Source: Maribacter arenosus (GTDB lineage: Bacteria; Bacteroidota; Bacteroidia; Flavobacteriales; Flavobacteriaceae). Taken from it: a DNA stretch of 64,000 nucleotides. Where the stretch lies: positions 558,001 to 622,000 of the forward strand of contig NZ_JABTCG010000004.1 of NCBI RefSeq assembly GCF_014610845.1, read 5' to 3'. Each line of letters opens with the position of its first letter. The stretch's first letter is position 1. Shown piece by piece: positions 26,799 to 35,334 of the stretch. The position numbers were made by a program, and so were the translations under genes. Under the pieces are notes generated by a model. It had not been told where the DNA came from, did no database searches, and saw nothing but the letters and a program-made list of their open reading frames with translations.

Positions 26799-27833
26799 GT
26801 GATAGCCCGTGGTCATCATATCTTTTGTTATACGTATGGATTGGGAAAAATCACTCTCCCCCTCATTTTTTTATTCTCTTTTTTAACTACGTATTCGCAA
26901 ACAAGATTTGAGTATGACTACCAGCAAATGGGAACTCAAATTCGATTGGTTTTCTATGCTTCGGATAAACAAAAGGCAGATTCTGTTGCACATTTGGCTT
27001 TTAAAAGAATCGATGTTTTAAATTCTAAACTCAGCGATTACCTTGAGAATAGCGAGCTTAATAATTTGTGTAAACAAGTCGGACAGGACGTGGTAGTTAG
27101 CGAGGATCTCTACAGTATCCTGATGGAAGCCAATAGGATATCAAAAAAAACCAAAGGTGCTTTTGATGTTACTGTGGGTCCTTTGATCCGACTTTGGCGA
27201 GAAGCAAGAAAGAGAAATGAGCTCCCGGATAAGGCCGAATTGGATAGTGTAAAACAAAGTGTAGGCTATCAGTATATCAAATTCCCAAAAAAGAACACTG
27301 TGCGTCTTTCAAAACATGGAATGCAATTGGATTTAGGTGGCATTGGCAAAGGTTATACGGCAGATGAAGTTTTGGAAGTTATGGAAAAGAATGGAATCTT
27401 TTCAGCATTGGTCGATATGGGTGGTGATATTAGCGTTAGCAATCCCCCGCCGAATAGGGAATATTGGATTTTGGCTTTTTCCTATTACAATAAAAAAGGA
27501 AAAGAAATTAGGCAAAAGATAAAACTTAAGAATCAATCTGTTGCCACTTCGGGAGATTTATTCCAGTCTATTGAAATTGATGGGATTAGACATTCACATA
27601 TTATAAACCCTAAGACAGGTATGGCTTTAACCAACAGTATTCAAGTAACCACAATTGCTGAGAATGGGGCCATGGCCGATGCCTATGCATCAGCCTTCAG
27701 TGTTTTGGGTTTTGAAGGAGCTAAGGCGATTACACAAGAATTAACTAACTTCAAGTTATTTATGGTTGGGTATTCGAAAGATGGCCATCAGCAATGGAGC
27801 AGCCCTGGTTTTGTAAAATTTCTTGAACAATAA
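26799..27833 (+). CDS. apbE: FAD:protein FMN transferase ApbE
   Basis: 344 residues. The enzyme moves FMN from FAD to a Thr in target proteins, acting on the periplasmic side. Seen: signal segment (LPLIFLFSFLTTYSQT), the motif FEYDYQQMGTQIRLVFYA, KRIDVLNSKLSDYLENSELNNL, KGAFDVTVGPLIRLWR, GMQLDLGGIGKGYTADEVLEVM, LVDMGGDI, and SGDLFQSIEIDGIRHSHIINPKTG. The start is GTG at 26799, 1 bp after the yceI-like stop. RnfD and RnfG encoded 18 kb away carry the SGAT/TGAT target motifs, so they are likely substrates; no target is seen in its own operon. Confidence 0.92.
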   Translation: MIARGHHIFCYTYGLGKITLPLIFLFSFLTTYSQTRFEYDYQQMGTQIRLVFYASDKQKADSVAHLAFKRIDVLNSKLSDYLENSELNNLCKQVGQDVVVSEDLYSILMEANRISKKTKGAFDVTVGPLIRLWREARKRNELPDKAELDSVKQSVGYQYIKFPKKNTVRLSKHGMQLDLGGIGKGYTADEVLEVMEKNGIFSALVDMGGDISVSNPPPNREYWILAFSYYNKKGKEIRQKIKLKNQSVATSGDLFQSIEIDGIRHSHIINPKTGMALTNSIQVTTIAENGAMADAYASAFSVLGFEGAKAITQELTNFKLFMVGYSKDGHQQWSSPGFVKFLEQ

Positions 27834-27848
27834 AAATGAATCAATACA

Positions 27849-28625
27849 ATGAAATTTGATCTTTCTGGAAAAACGGCGATAATTACAGGCGGGGGCAGTG
27901 GTATCGGTAAAGCCATCTCACAAACTCTTGCAACGCAGGGGGCAACCGTACATATTTTAGAGCTGAATGTCGATACGGCTCAAGAATGTTCAAATGAAAT
28001 CATTGAAGTCGGGGGAAAGGCTTTTGCCCATAAATGCAATGTTGCCAAACATTCAGAAGTACTTCATGTGGTGAACGGCATTGCAAAGGATTTTGAGTTA
28101 AACATACTTGTGAATAATGCTGGGATTGCCCATATTGGGAATGTGGAGAATACTACTGAAGTGGATTTGGACAAGGTCTATGAAGTAAATGTAAAGGGCA
28201 TTTACAATTGTATCTATGCGGTAATTCCCCACATGAAAAAAAAGGGTGGGGTTATTCTTAATATGACATCCATAGCCTCCTCAGTAGGAATTAATGATCG
28301 ATTTGCCTATTCTATGTCAAAAGGGGCCGCACTCACCATGATGTATTCGGTGGCCAAGGATTATATCACCTATGGGGTGCGCTGCAATAGCATCTCCCCA
28401 GCAAGGATACATACCCCTTTAGTAGCTGGATATTTAAAAGCCAACTATCCTGGGAGAGAGGATGAAATGTATAGGAAACTATCTGCGACCCAACCTATTG
28501 GGCGAATGGGCAAGCCCGAAGAGGTGGCTAATTTGGCCCTATATTTATGTTCCGATGAGGCTTCTTTCATTACAGGTACAGAATTCCCCATTGATGGTGG
28601 GTTTGTTAAATTGAATGGTAATTAA
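27849..28625 (+). CDS. Short-chain dehydrogenase/reductase
   Basis: 258 residues, classical SDR: cofactor motif TGGGSGIGKAIS at about 12, an acidic residue after strand 2 (HILELN) suggesting NAD preference, NNAGIAHIG at about 90, catalytic Ser in MTSIASSVG and Tyr/Lys in YSMSKGA, and the C-terminal DGGFVKLNG. It is 15 bp after apbE and 18 bp before the FAH-family gene. The SDR-FAH pair recalls the non-phosphorylating L-fuconate/L-rhamnonate route, where an SDR oxidises the 2-keto-3-deoxy acid and a FAH-family enzyme cleaves the diketo product. That reading is inference. Confidence 0.9.
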   Translation: MKFDLSGKTAIITGGGSGIGKAISQTLATQGATVHILELNVDTAQECSNEIIEVGGKAFAHKCNVAKHSEVLHVVNGIAKDFELNILVNNAGIAHIGNVENTTEVDLDKVYEVNVKGIYNCIYAVIPHMKKKGGVILNMTSIASSVGINDRFAYSMSKGAALTMMYSVAKDYITYGVRCNSISPARIHTPLVAGYLKANYPGREDEMYRKLSATQPIGRMGKPEEVANLALYLCSDEASFITGTEFPIDGGFVKLNGN

Positions 28626-28643
28626 ATTATTGGGAAGACACGT

Positions 28644-29495
28644 ATGAAATTAATACGATTTGGAGCGGTAGGAAAAGAGAAACCGGGGATACAACTGGAT
28701 AATGGTACAAGGCTGGACGTCTCTGCTTTCGGACAAGACTATGATGAACATTTTTTTGGAGGAGCGGGTATTGCTGATTTACGGAAATGGTTGGTTTCTA
28801 ATGAAGCTGACTGTCCAATAGTTCCCAATGCGACCCGTTTGGGACCCCCCTTATGCAGACCTTCCAAAATTATTTGTATCGGCTTGAATTATGCCAAGCA
28901 TGCCGCTGAAAGTGGTATGCAATTGCCAAAAGAACCTGTGTTGTTCTTTAAGGCTACATCTGCAATTGTAGGGCCGGACGACGATTTGATTATTCCTAAA
29001 GGCAGTACAAAAACCGATTGGGAAGTAGAATTGGCTGTGGTCATCGGCAAAAAAGCCGCTTATGTGACAAAGGACGAAGCAATGGATCATGTGGCTGGAT
29101 ATGTCTTGCATAACGATTATAGCGAAAGGGAATTCCAACTGGAACGGGAAGGCCAATGGGTCAAGGGAAAAAGCTGCGATACATTCGCCCCTTTGGGACC
29201 ATTTATTGCCACAAAGGATGAGGTAAAAAATCCTCATAACCTGAATCTTTGGCTAAAGGTCAATGACAAAATGCTACAGAATAGTAATACCTCTGATTTT
29301 GTCTTCAATATTCCTGAATCTATAAGTTATATAAGTCAATTTATGACTTTATTGCCCGGGGATATCATTTCAACGGGCACGCCTTTCGGTGTAGGGTTGG
29401 GGTTTAATCCCCCACGCTATCTCAAACCGGGAGATGTGGTAGAATTGGGTATTGATGGTTTGGGAACATCGAGGCAAGTGGCGAGGGAATTTTAA
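28644..29495 (+). CDS. Fumarylacetoacetate hydrolase family protein
   Basis: 283 residues. The N-terminal 70 residues form the small extra domain; the catalytic FAH fold follows with the metal ligands in KPSKIICIGLNYAKHAAESG, the acidic pair in TDWEVELAVVIGKKA, GYVLHNDYSEREFQ, KSCDTFAPLGPFI and GDIISTGTPFGVGLG. Family members hydrolyse C-C bonds in diketo acids. With the adjacent SDR it may act as 2,4-diketo-3-deoxy-L-fuconate hydrolase; this is from context and resemblance, not from a decisive residue. It is the last gene of the FGE-YceI-ApbE operon. Confidence 0.88.
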   Translation: MKLIRFGAVGKEKPGIQLDNGTRLDVSAFGQDYDEHFFGGAGIADLRKWLVSNEADCPIVPNATRLGPPLCRPSKIICIGLNYAKHAAESGMQLPKEPVLFFKATSAIVGPDDDLIIPKGSTKTDWEVELAVVIGKKAAYVTKDEAMDHVAGYVLHNDYSEREFQLEREGQWVKGKSCDTFAPLGPFIATKDEVKNPHNLNLWLKVNDKMLQNSNTSDFVFNIPESISYISQFMTLLPGDIISTGTPFGVGLGFNPPRYLKPGDVVELGIDGLGTSRQVAREF

Positions 29496-29730
29496 GGGTG
29501 TTATAAAAAGTCGATCTTATCTGATTCAATAGGATGGTTGAGGTGATTTAGCAGGTGAAGTCAACCTAAAATGATTGTTGAAAAGTAAGTTATTGTAGAT
29601 TATGGCAAGGCGGGAATCAGGGAAAAGAACTTTTGTGATATCCAAAAATAATGGCTATAACAGGTAAAAAATACGTCAACTGATGCCTTTTAGAGCAAAT
29701 TAATTCAAAACCTATGAATTTTTGCTAGTA

Positions 29731-29758
29731 CAAAGTTCAGAACTATTATTGAACTTTG
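29731..29758. repeat. Inverted repeat before the PD40 gene
   Basis: CAAAGTTCA (29731-29739) and TGAACTTTG (29750-29758) are exact complements with a 10-nt spacer, 29 bp before the start codon. The remaining 235 bp since the FAH gene show no gene. Confidence 0.55.
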
Positions 29759-29787
29759 ATGCCATTAGAACCCAATATCTTATACTT

Positions 29788-31035
29788 ATGAAAAATGCTA
29801 TACCCCACAACGTGGCCTTTGGCCTAATTATTACATTTTTTTGTTATTCTTTAACCGCACAACAGAATAAGACATCTTTTTACAAGTCGACCGATACGCA
29901 CGAAAAAGATAATCGGGTCGGGGATTACCTGGAGCTTAAGAAATTAGGATACGGGGAGAAGGAGATTTTCGAAGATTTAGGAAATGCGAATTTTCTACAG
30001 AAGAAGTATGACACTGCCCTATTCTGGTATGATAAATTAAAGGAGGTAAGTGAAAGTGACGCCTTAAGTCCAGGTTTCAATAAGCGATACGAATATGCTG
30101 TGCTGATGATATCCGAAAATGGAACTGTGGCTTCAGTGGAAGAGGTAGATTGGCTCGAGACTATTAAGTCGGATTATGGAATTACCCAAGGAAAAAGTCC
30201 CTCACCAGTAAAATACCGACCACTGGACGCCCATTTGCAGCCCCAATCAATTTTAGAGCAACAATTGCTTACAGGTAATCATAATATTTTGGATACCGAA
30301 ATATTAAATGATCAAAAGGCATATAAGGTTCCAATCACTGTGACTGCAGATGGAAAAACAGCATTTTTTAGTAAGCCTTTTTATGCAAAACCCCCCATAG
30401 GGATATTCTCAAAAAAAGAGCTGGTATATAAAATCTACCGGGCAGAAAAAAAAGATGGTAAATGGCAAAGCATTAAAGAGTTGGCTTTGTGCCCTAAATA
30501 TTACTCTGCACGTCATCCAGCGATATCCTTTGATGGCAAGCGTTTATTTTTTGCCTCGGACATGCCAGGCACCTATGGCAAATACGATATTTATGTCTCC
30601 AATATTCAAAGCGATGGCACTATTGGTAGGGCCCAGAATCTAGGTGAAAAGGTAAATTCCAAGAAAAACGATCTGTATCCCAATATCGTAGGAACCAATA
30701 CCCTATTTTTTGCATCCGATGGAAGAAAGGGCTTAGGTGGTCTTGACGTTTATATGGTGCAAGTAAATGATAAGCGGGTCGGCTTGGCAATTAATTTAGG
30801 GGACACCCTGAATAGCGAGGAAGATGATTTTTCAATTCGTTTTATGCCCCAAATGGGAATGGCCTATGTCATTTCGAATCGAGGAAAGGATCCTGCCGAT
30901 CTACAGCAAGTGGCATTTTCATATAATCACTTAAAAGCTGATATCTCAGAAGAAAAAACGGCGTACAACGTTTTAGAGTTGCTGAATAAGGATTCAAAAA
31001 TTGATTATTCCTCATCAGCCTTTGAAGATGAATAA
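29788..31035 (+). CDS. Periplasmic PD40/WD40-like beta-propeller protein
   Basis: About 415 residues from ATG 29788 (MKNAIPHNVAFGLIITFFCYSLTAQQ, a Sec signal peptide); a TTG at 29722 is in frame but would bury the signal. After a helical, TPR-like segment (AILG-type ALFWYDKLKEVSES) come PD40 repeats: YKVPITVTADGKTAFFSK, RHPAISFDGKRLFFASDMPG, DIYVSNIQSDGTIG and NDLYPNIVGTNTLFFASDG. Many type IX-linked proteins pair these with a C-terminal OmpA domain; here the protein ends soon after the repeats, with no OmpA domain. It precedes a PorP/SprF protein, a usual partner. Confidence 0.85.
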   Translation: MKNAIPHNVAFGLIITFFCYSLTAQQNKTSFYKSTDTHEKDNRVGDYLELKKLGYGEKEIFEDLGNANFLQKKYDTALFWYDKLKEVSESDALSPGFNKRYEYAVLMISENGTVASVEEVDWLETIKSDYGITQGKSPSPVKYRPLDAHLQPQSILEQQLLTGNHNILDTEILNDQKAYKVPITVTADGKTAFFSKPFYAKPPIGIFSKKELVYKIYRAEKKDGKWQSIKELALCPKYYSARHPAISFDGKRLFFASDMPGTYGKYDIYVSNIQSDGTIGRAQNLGEKVNSKKNDLYPNIVGTNTLFFASDGRKGLGGLDVYMVQVNDKRVGLAINLGDTLNSEEDDFSIRFMPQMGMAYVISNRGKDPADLQQVAFSYNHLKADISEEKTAYNVLELLNKDSKIDYSSSAFEDE

Positions 31036-31232
31036 ACTTACAGTAAAGATTATCCGGAATAAACCATGCTATTAATTTTGAACAGGAGCGTGAACCCATA
31101 AGATCTTGAAATAGTTATAGATCAGTATCATAGTTTTTATCTAGCAATCTGCCGTAATGATTTTATGAATGTAAAGATGGCAATAACACTTACAAAGGAT
31201 TGCACGATAGTCTAACAATAAACCGTACTAAA

Positions 31233-32903
31233 ATGAGCTACAATACTACAATAACAAATAAATTAAGCTTACTGATGGTATTTTACATGTTTTTTTCTGT
31301 TTTTACCTCATTTGCACAAAACGAAAGTTCGGGCCTAAGTTCCAGAAGCGCCTATCATAATCAACTGTTTTTCAACAGATTTCTAATCAATCCAACATTT
31401 TCATTGGTAAGGGAAAACAAGTCGTATCTAAATATCTTGCATAGGAATCAGTATGCCACTTTCGAAGATAACAGTCAGAACTATTTCTTAGGATTTAGCA
31501 ATCGCCTTAATGAAAATACAGCCTTGGGTATTGGTATATATAGCCAATGGGAAGGGGTTGTTCAAGAGTTTGGTTTTAATGCCAACTATGCCACCGCCGT
31601 AAAGTTGGGCGCCAAGAGCAAATTGACTTTTGGAACAAATGTTTCTTATTATAATGAGGGACTTGATAAAAACCGTGTTATAACCAATGAGAATGATCCA
31701 GAAGTTCTTGAAGCGAACAAAGAGAGCAAAATTGCCATACAACCAGGTGTTACCCTATCAGTAGGAAGTTTTGATTTTGGGTTGTATGCAGAGGAATTGT
31801 TCAAGTTTAACCAAACCACCAATGAGTTTTTGACGCAATTAGATGATAAGAGTATAAAGGCTTCGTTGCAATATACCCATTCTTTCGGGGCGAATATGGG
31901 GTTGTTCAAAAATGCCAGATTAATGCCGTTGCTACAGGTAGGAAGGAATAGTGATAATTCTTTATCCTATCTAGGCTCCGTGCTCCTAGATTTACCAAAC
32001 TATGGTTGGTTGCAGACCACCTTAGACGACACCTATGGCCTATCGATGGGTCTTGGTTTCAATCTTAGTAAAAAGATGTCTATAGGGTATTTAATGGAAA
32101 AGGATATTAAGCAACAAGATGCCGATCTTGGATTTAACCATGAACTATCATTGGCATACACCTTTAAGGATACTAATGATTCCAATGGAGGGTATGGTAC
32201 TTCTGAGGATGAAAAGATCGATCGTATTGTTCGAAATTATGAAGAACAGATTCTTGCGCTCAGGGAAGAAAAAAAGGGGAAAAAGAATAAAGTCCAGGTC
32301 CAACCTGAGATTAATGGGAATATCGAACCTAATAATGATCTTGCATACCAAAACCGGCTTATTTTAGATGAACTTATTTTAAGGCAAGATTCCGTAGAGC
32401 AGGTACGTACAAAAGAATTTGAACAACGTTTTGAAACCATAGTGCGTGTATTGCGAAATGATCTGAAGAATAATATCAAGGAAAATATCAAGGAGTTTAG
32501 AAATGAGAGTCGAACTATCTTGGTTGCCAACGACGATGAATTTGAGGCACAAGAGCCATTGAATGATTTGGAACATAAAAAGTATGTGAAATTGCCCATC
32601 AAGGTGTTGAACCAGTCCGATATAATCGGTGTAAAAACGGGTTACTATGTTATTGTCAATGTATATAAGAACAAAAGATATTTGAATGCCTTTATGGATA
32701 ATCTGAAGCATCAAGGATTGAATGCAAAACAATTCTATAATAAGGCGAATGGGCTTCATTACGTTTATTTGGCTGATTTCGATTTTAAGAAGGATGCTGA
32801 AACAGCCGTAGTTTCTAACCTTAAAGGGGAGTATCGAGACGAGAAATGGATCATGCAGGTAGACAATCCGTCAGCAACGGCCGCCAATTTGTATTCTGAT
32901 TAG
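31233..32903 (+). CDS. PorP/SprF-type outer-membrane protein with C-terminal SPOR-like domain
   Basis: About 556 residues from ATG 31233 (MSYNTTITNKLSLLMVFYMF, signal ending TSFAQ). The first 300 residues are the PorP/SprF barrel: SAYHNQLFFNRFLINPTFSLVRENKSYLN, LGFSNRLNENTALGIGIYSQWEG, and repeated amphipathic strands up to LSLAYTFKD. Family members pair with adhesins secreted by the type IX system. A charged, helical stretch (about 330-450) follows, then a last part of about 80 residues (TGYYVIVNVYKNKRYLNAFMDNLKHQGLNAKQFYN...LHYVYLADF) resembling the peptidoglycan-binding SPOR domain. The fusion is longer than the usual 300-330 residues of the family. Confidence 0.85.
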   Translation: MSYNTTITNKLSLLMVFYMFFSVFTSFAQNESSGLSSRSAYHNQLFFNRFLINPTFSLVRENKSYLNILHRNQYATFEDNSQNYFLGFSNRLNENTALGIGIYSQWEGVVQEFGFNANYATAVKLGAKSKLTFGTNVSYYNEGLDKNRVITNENDPEVLEANKESKIAIQPGVTLSVGSFDFGLYAEELFKFNQTTNEFLTQLDDKSIKASLQYTHSFGANMGLFKNARLMPLLQVGRNSDNSLSYLGSVLLDLPNYGWLQTTLDDTYGLSMGLGFNLSKKMSIGYLMEKDIKQQDADLGFNHELSLAYTFKDTNDSNGGYGTSEDEKIDRIVRNYEEQILALREEKKGKKNKVQVQPEINGNIEPNNDLAYQNRLILDELILRQDSVEQVRTKEFEQRFETIVRVLRNDLKNNIKENIKEFRNESRTILVANDDEFEAQEPLNDLEHKKYVKLPIKVLNQSDIIGVKTGYYVIVNVYKNKRYLNAFMDNLKHQGLNAKQFYNKANGLHYVYLADFDFKKDAETAVVSNLKGEYRDEKWIMQVDNPSATAANLYSD

Positions 32904-32990
32904 TGTCGATTTAAAGTAGCCACATCTATAATCAAACAACACCTAAAGTAAAGAGATTCTTAATTAATAAATTTTTCTGATTGGGTTACT

Positions 32991-33035
32991 AAAAGGAGGG
33001 GTATCCGGGGGGATAGTTTTTTACCCCCTCCTTTT
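32991..33035 (+). terminator. Terminator after the PorP/SprF gene
   Basis: AAAAGGAGGGGTA (32991-33003) pairs with TACCCCCTCCTTTT (33022-33035); an inner TATCC/GGATA pair adds to the structure. Confidence 0.8.
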
Positions 33036-33639
33036 CCTTATTTAATGGCGGACATTCGCACACTAGTCGTCCAATACACAAAATACTGTACTTTTTAATT
33101 ACTATGGTATAAGGGCTTTAGGGTAAATGGGGATTCAATGCGTGTGCATTTGAACGAAAATACGCACAAATAGTAGGGGTGTATTTCAATTTTCTCTATC
33201 ATTGTATAACAAATCGACCAGTATTAACCTCCAAATCCCCCCACGAAATGGAAACAAACCTACACTCCCCAAAAAGTATCAAACACATATTTGTGTTACG
33301 TACAAGAATTCTTCAACATCACACATCATTTAAAGATTTTCGTTTAAAAGACAGTGATGTAACTTCTTCTCAATATCCAAGCTTTCTGAATAAAAGGGAG
33401 CACGGTAACCGCAAAATTTACTGTTAGGAAACATATTAGTTCGAATTGCTTTTAGGGATTCGTCTAGGTTTCCCTCTTAAGTCGTACTAACAACTTTCCA
33501 TAGTGGTGTTTTTCCTTGATGATTTATAATCATTAGGAATAAGCTCTAACCCTAGTTGTATGATTTTTCAAAGCATAGCAATTCCCAGTGCATGAATAAT
33601 TCAATAGTAATCTGAATCTAGAAAACTGAAATATATGTA
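33036..33639. other. Intergenic stretch without a recognised gene
   Basis: About 600 bp between the terminator and the response regulator. A short open frame (33179-33427) has no start context, no family resemblance and skewed composition; I do not call it. No repeat or RNA structure was recognised. Confidence 0.6.
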
Positions 33640-34278
33640 ATGAAAATACCCCACGTTATGAATTCAAATATATTAAAGATTATCATTGTGGATAGCAATC
33701 GACAACTTCACGATGGATACCGTTTTTATTTTGAAACCTATAGGGATTATTGCTTATGCGGACTCTATGAATCGGTAAAGGAAGCCTTATTGGACTATGA
33801 TAATACCCTACCCGACATTGTTGTTTCGGAAATCACCTTACCGGATCGTGATGGTATAGGTGCCATACGCGTATATCGTAAAAAGGACCCGAATGTAAAA
33901 ATCATTATGATCAGTAATCAATCGGACTTTGAACTTGTTAAAAAGGCGTTTAAAAATGGGGCCAATGGCTTTCTAACCAAACCATTGAGCAACAAACGTC
34001 TGAATAATGCCTTGAATTCGATTAAATACGAGGGGGCGGCCATGAGTAACGATATCATCAAAAAGGTTGTTTCAAATTTTCAAGGAAAGTCCTACGAATA
34101 TTTCTCTGAAAGAGAGAATCAAATCATTGACTATTTGTGTCGTGGGGCAACCTACAAAATCATCGCAGAAAAGTTATTTGTGACGACAAGTACCATAAAC
34201 TTCCATATTCAGAATATATATTTAAAACTAAACGTGAATTCTAAATCAGAGGCCTTGACAAAACTAAGGCAGCTTTAA
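33640..34278 (+). CDS. LuxR/NarL-type response regulator with Glu in place of the phosphoacceptor Asp
   Basis: 212 residues: a receiver domain (about 10-130) and a C-terminal LuxR helix-turn-helix (YFSERENQIIDYLCRGATYKIIAEKLFVTTSTINFHIQNIYLKL). In the receiver the segment that normally reads D-I-x-L-P is SEITLP (VVSEITLPDRDG), so the phosphoacceptor position is Glu. The acidic pair at the end of strand 1 is VDSN, with one of two acids lost. The conserved Lys remains (FLTKP). No histidine kinase gene is adjacent. It may work without phosphorylation, with Glu mimicking the active form. It sits between the PorP/SprF unit and the hexuronate operon; the targets are unknown. ATG 33658 is an alternative start. 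Confidence 0.9.
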   Translation: MKIPHVMNSNILKIIIVDSNRQLHDGYRFYFETYRDYCLCGLYESVKEALLDYDNTLPDIVVSEITLPDRDGIGAIRVYRKKDPNVKIIMISNQSDFELVKKAFKNGANGFLTKPLSNKRLNNALNSIKYEGAAMSNDIIKKVVSNFQGKSYEYFSERENQIIDYLCRGATYKIIAEKLFVTTSTINFHIQNIYLKLNVNSKSEALTKLRQL

Positions 34279-34470
34279 TCAATGGCTGAATATTTGATTT
34301 CCTTAATTTTGGTAGAAGAAATAGCAAGCAAATAAAATAAATGGTAGATATTGTTGTGCATACTCAGAATTCCAACCGTGAATAACACTTATCTAGTTTC
34401 TTGAATTAATGAAAAATCCAGAAAGATTTAGTCCTGAATATCTTGGCAGTCGTATTAAATCCATTATATT

Positions 34471-34488
34471 TATGTAATCGATTACATA
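34471..34488. promoter_or_regulatory. Perfect 18-bp palindrome, probable LacI-family operator
   Basis: TATGTAATCGATTACATA, with the central CG typical of LacI-family sites, lies 48 bp before the SDR start and directly upstream of a -7-like TATATTTT. The lacI-type gene at the other end of the operon is the natural candidate to bind it. Confidence 0.8.
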
Positions 34489-34502
34489 TATTTTGAAAAC
34501 AA

Positions 34503-34512
34503 TGGTAAACCA
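34503..34512. promoter_or_regulatory. Single copy of the alginate-locus operator core
   Basis: TGGTAAACCA, identical to the core of the repeated operators before the PL6 operons, occurs 24 bp before the SDR ATG. A degenerate partner (TTTGAAAACAA) lies just upstream but not in the 13-bp register. Confidence 0.6.
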
Positions 34513-34535
34513 CGAGTTAAGATAATCGTTATATT

Positions 34536-35321
34536 ATGGAAAATTTATTTGACTTAAAAGGAAAAAGAGCCATGATAACAGGGGGTACTCATGGTTTGGG
34601 AATGGCTATGGCAGAGGGGTTGGCCCATGCAGGTGCAGCCATCGTAATTACCGGGACCACTAAAAACAAAATGGAGGACGCCCTAGCTTATTATAATAAC
34701 AAGGGATTCGAGGTTTCCGGATACTTATTCGATATCACCGACGAAAAATTGGCTGCAGAAATCGTGAAAAAAATCGTTGACGAATGTGGCGAAATAGATA
34801 TCTTGGTGAATAATGCCGGTATTATCAAACGGGAACCAGCGTCGACCATGCCCATTGATGATTTCAGAAGGGTCATTGAAGTTGATTTGGTAGGGGCGTT
34901 TATCATGTCCCAATTGATCGGGAACCGTATGATCAAAAGGGGTGGAGGTAAAATTATCAATATATGTTCCATGATGAGCGAATTAGGTAGGAATACAGTT
35001 TCTGCGTACGCAGCTGCGAAAGGAGGATTGAAAATGTTGACTAAAAATTTGGCAACTGAATGGGCCAAATACAATATACAGGTAAACGGCATAGGGCCGG
35101 GATACTTTGCAACCTCGCAAACAGCTCCCATTAGGGTCGATGGCCATCCGTTCAATGAATTCATTATTCAACGTACGCCAGCGGCACGTTGGGGAAATCC
35201 AGAGGATCTTGCGGGTGCTGCAGTTTTCTTATCCTCCAAAGCCAGTGATTTCGTAAATGGTCAAATCATTTACGTTGATGGCGGAATACTGGCCACAATT
35301 GGAAAACCGGCTAATGAATAA
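34536..35321 (+). CDS. SDR oxidoreductase, gluconate 5-dehydrogenase/KduD-like; candidate DEH reductase
   Basis: 261 residues, classical SDR: TGGTHGLGMAMAEGL at about 14, NNAGIIKREPASTMP at about 90, catalytic ICSMMSELG and YAAAKGG, and C-terminal DGGILATIG. It resembles gluconate 5-dehydrogenase and 2-deoxygluconate dehydrogenase (KduD), which interconvert keto and hydroxy forms of uronate-derived acids. As the first gene of the hexuronate operon, and with an alginate-type operator in its promoter, it could reduce DEH (4-deoxy-L-erythro-5-hexoseulose uronate) to KDG in alginate breakdown. No other DEH reductase is seen in the window. Fold is certain, substrate inferred. uxaC follows after 13 bp. 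Confidence 0.88.
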   Translation: MENLFDLKGKRAMITGGTHGLGMAMAEGLAHAGAAIVITGTTKNKMEDALAYYNNKGFEVSGYLFDITDEKLAAEIVKKIVDECGEIDILVNNAGIIKREPASTMPIDDFRRVIEVDLVGAFIMSQLIGNRMIKRGGGKIINICSMMSELGRNTVSAYAAAKGGLKMLTKNLATEWAKYNIQVNGIGPGYFATSQTAPIRVDGHPFNEFIIQRTPAARWGNPEDLAGAAVFLSSKASDFVNGQIIYVDGGILATIGKPANE

Positions 35322-35334
35322 TAAGGAAATCAAT

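Noticed and set aside
33179-33427. Open frame of 82 codons in the gap before the response regulator
   Set aside because: It starts with GTG without context, resembles no family, has a low-complexity composition and no neighbour that would support it.
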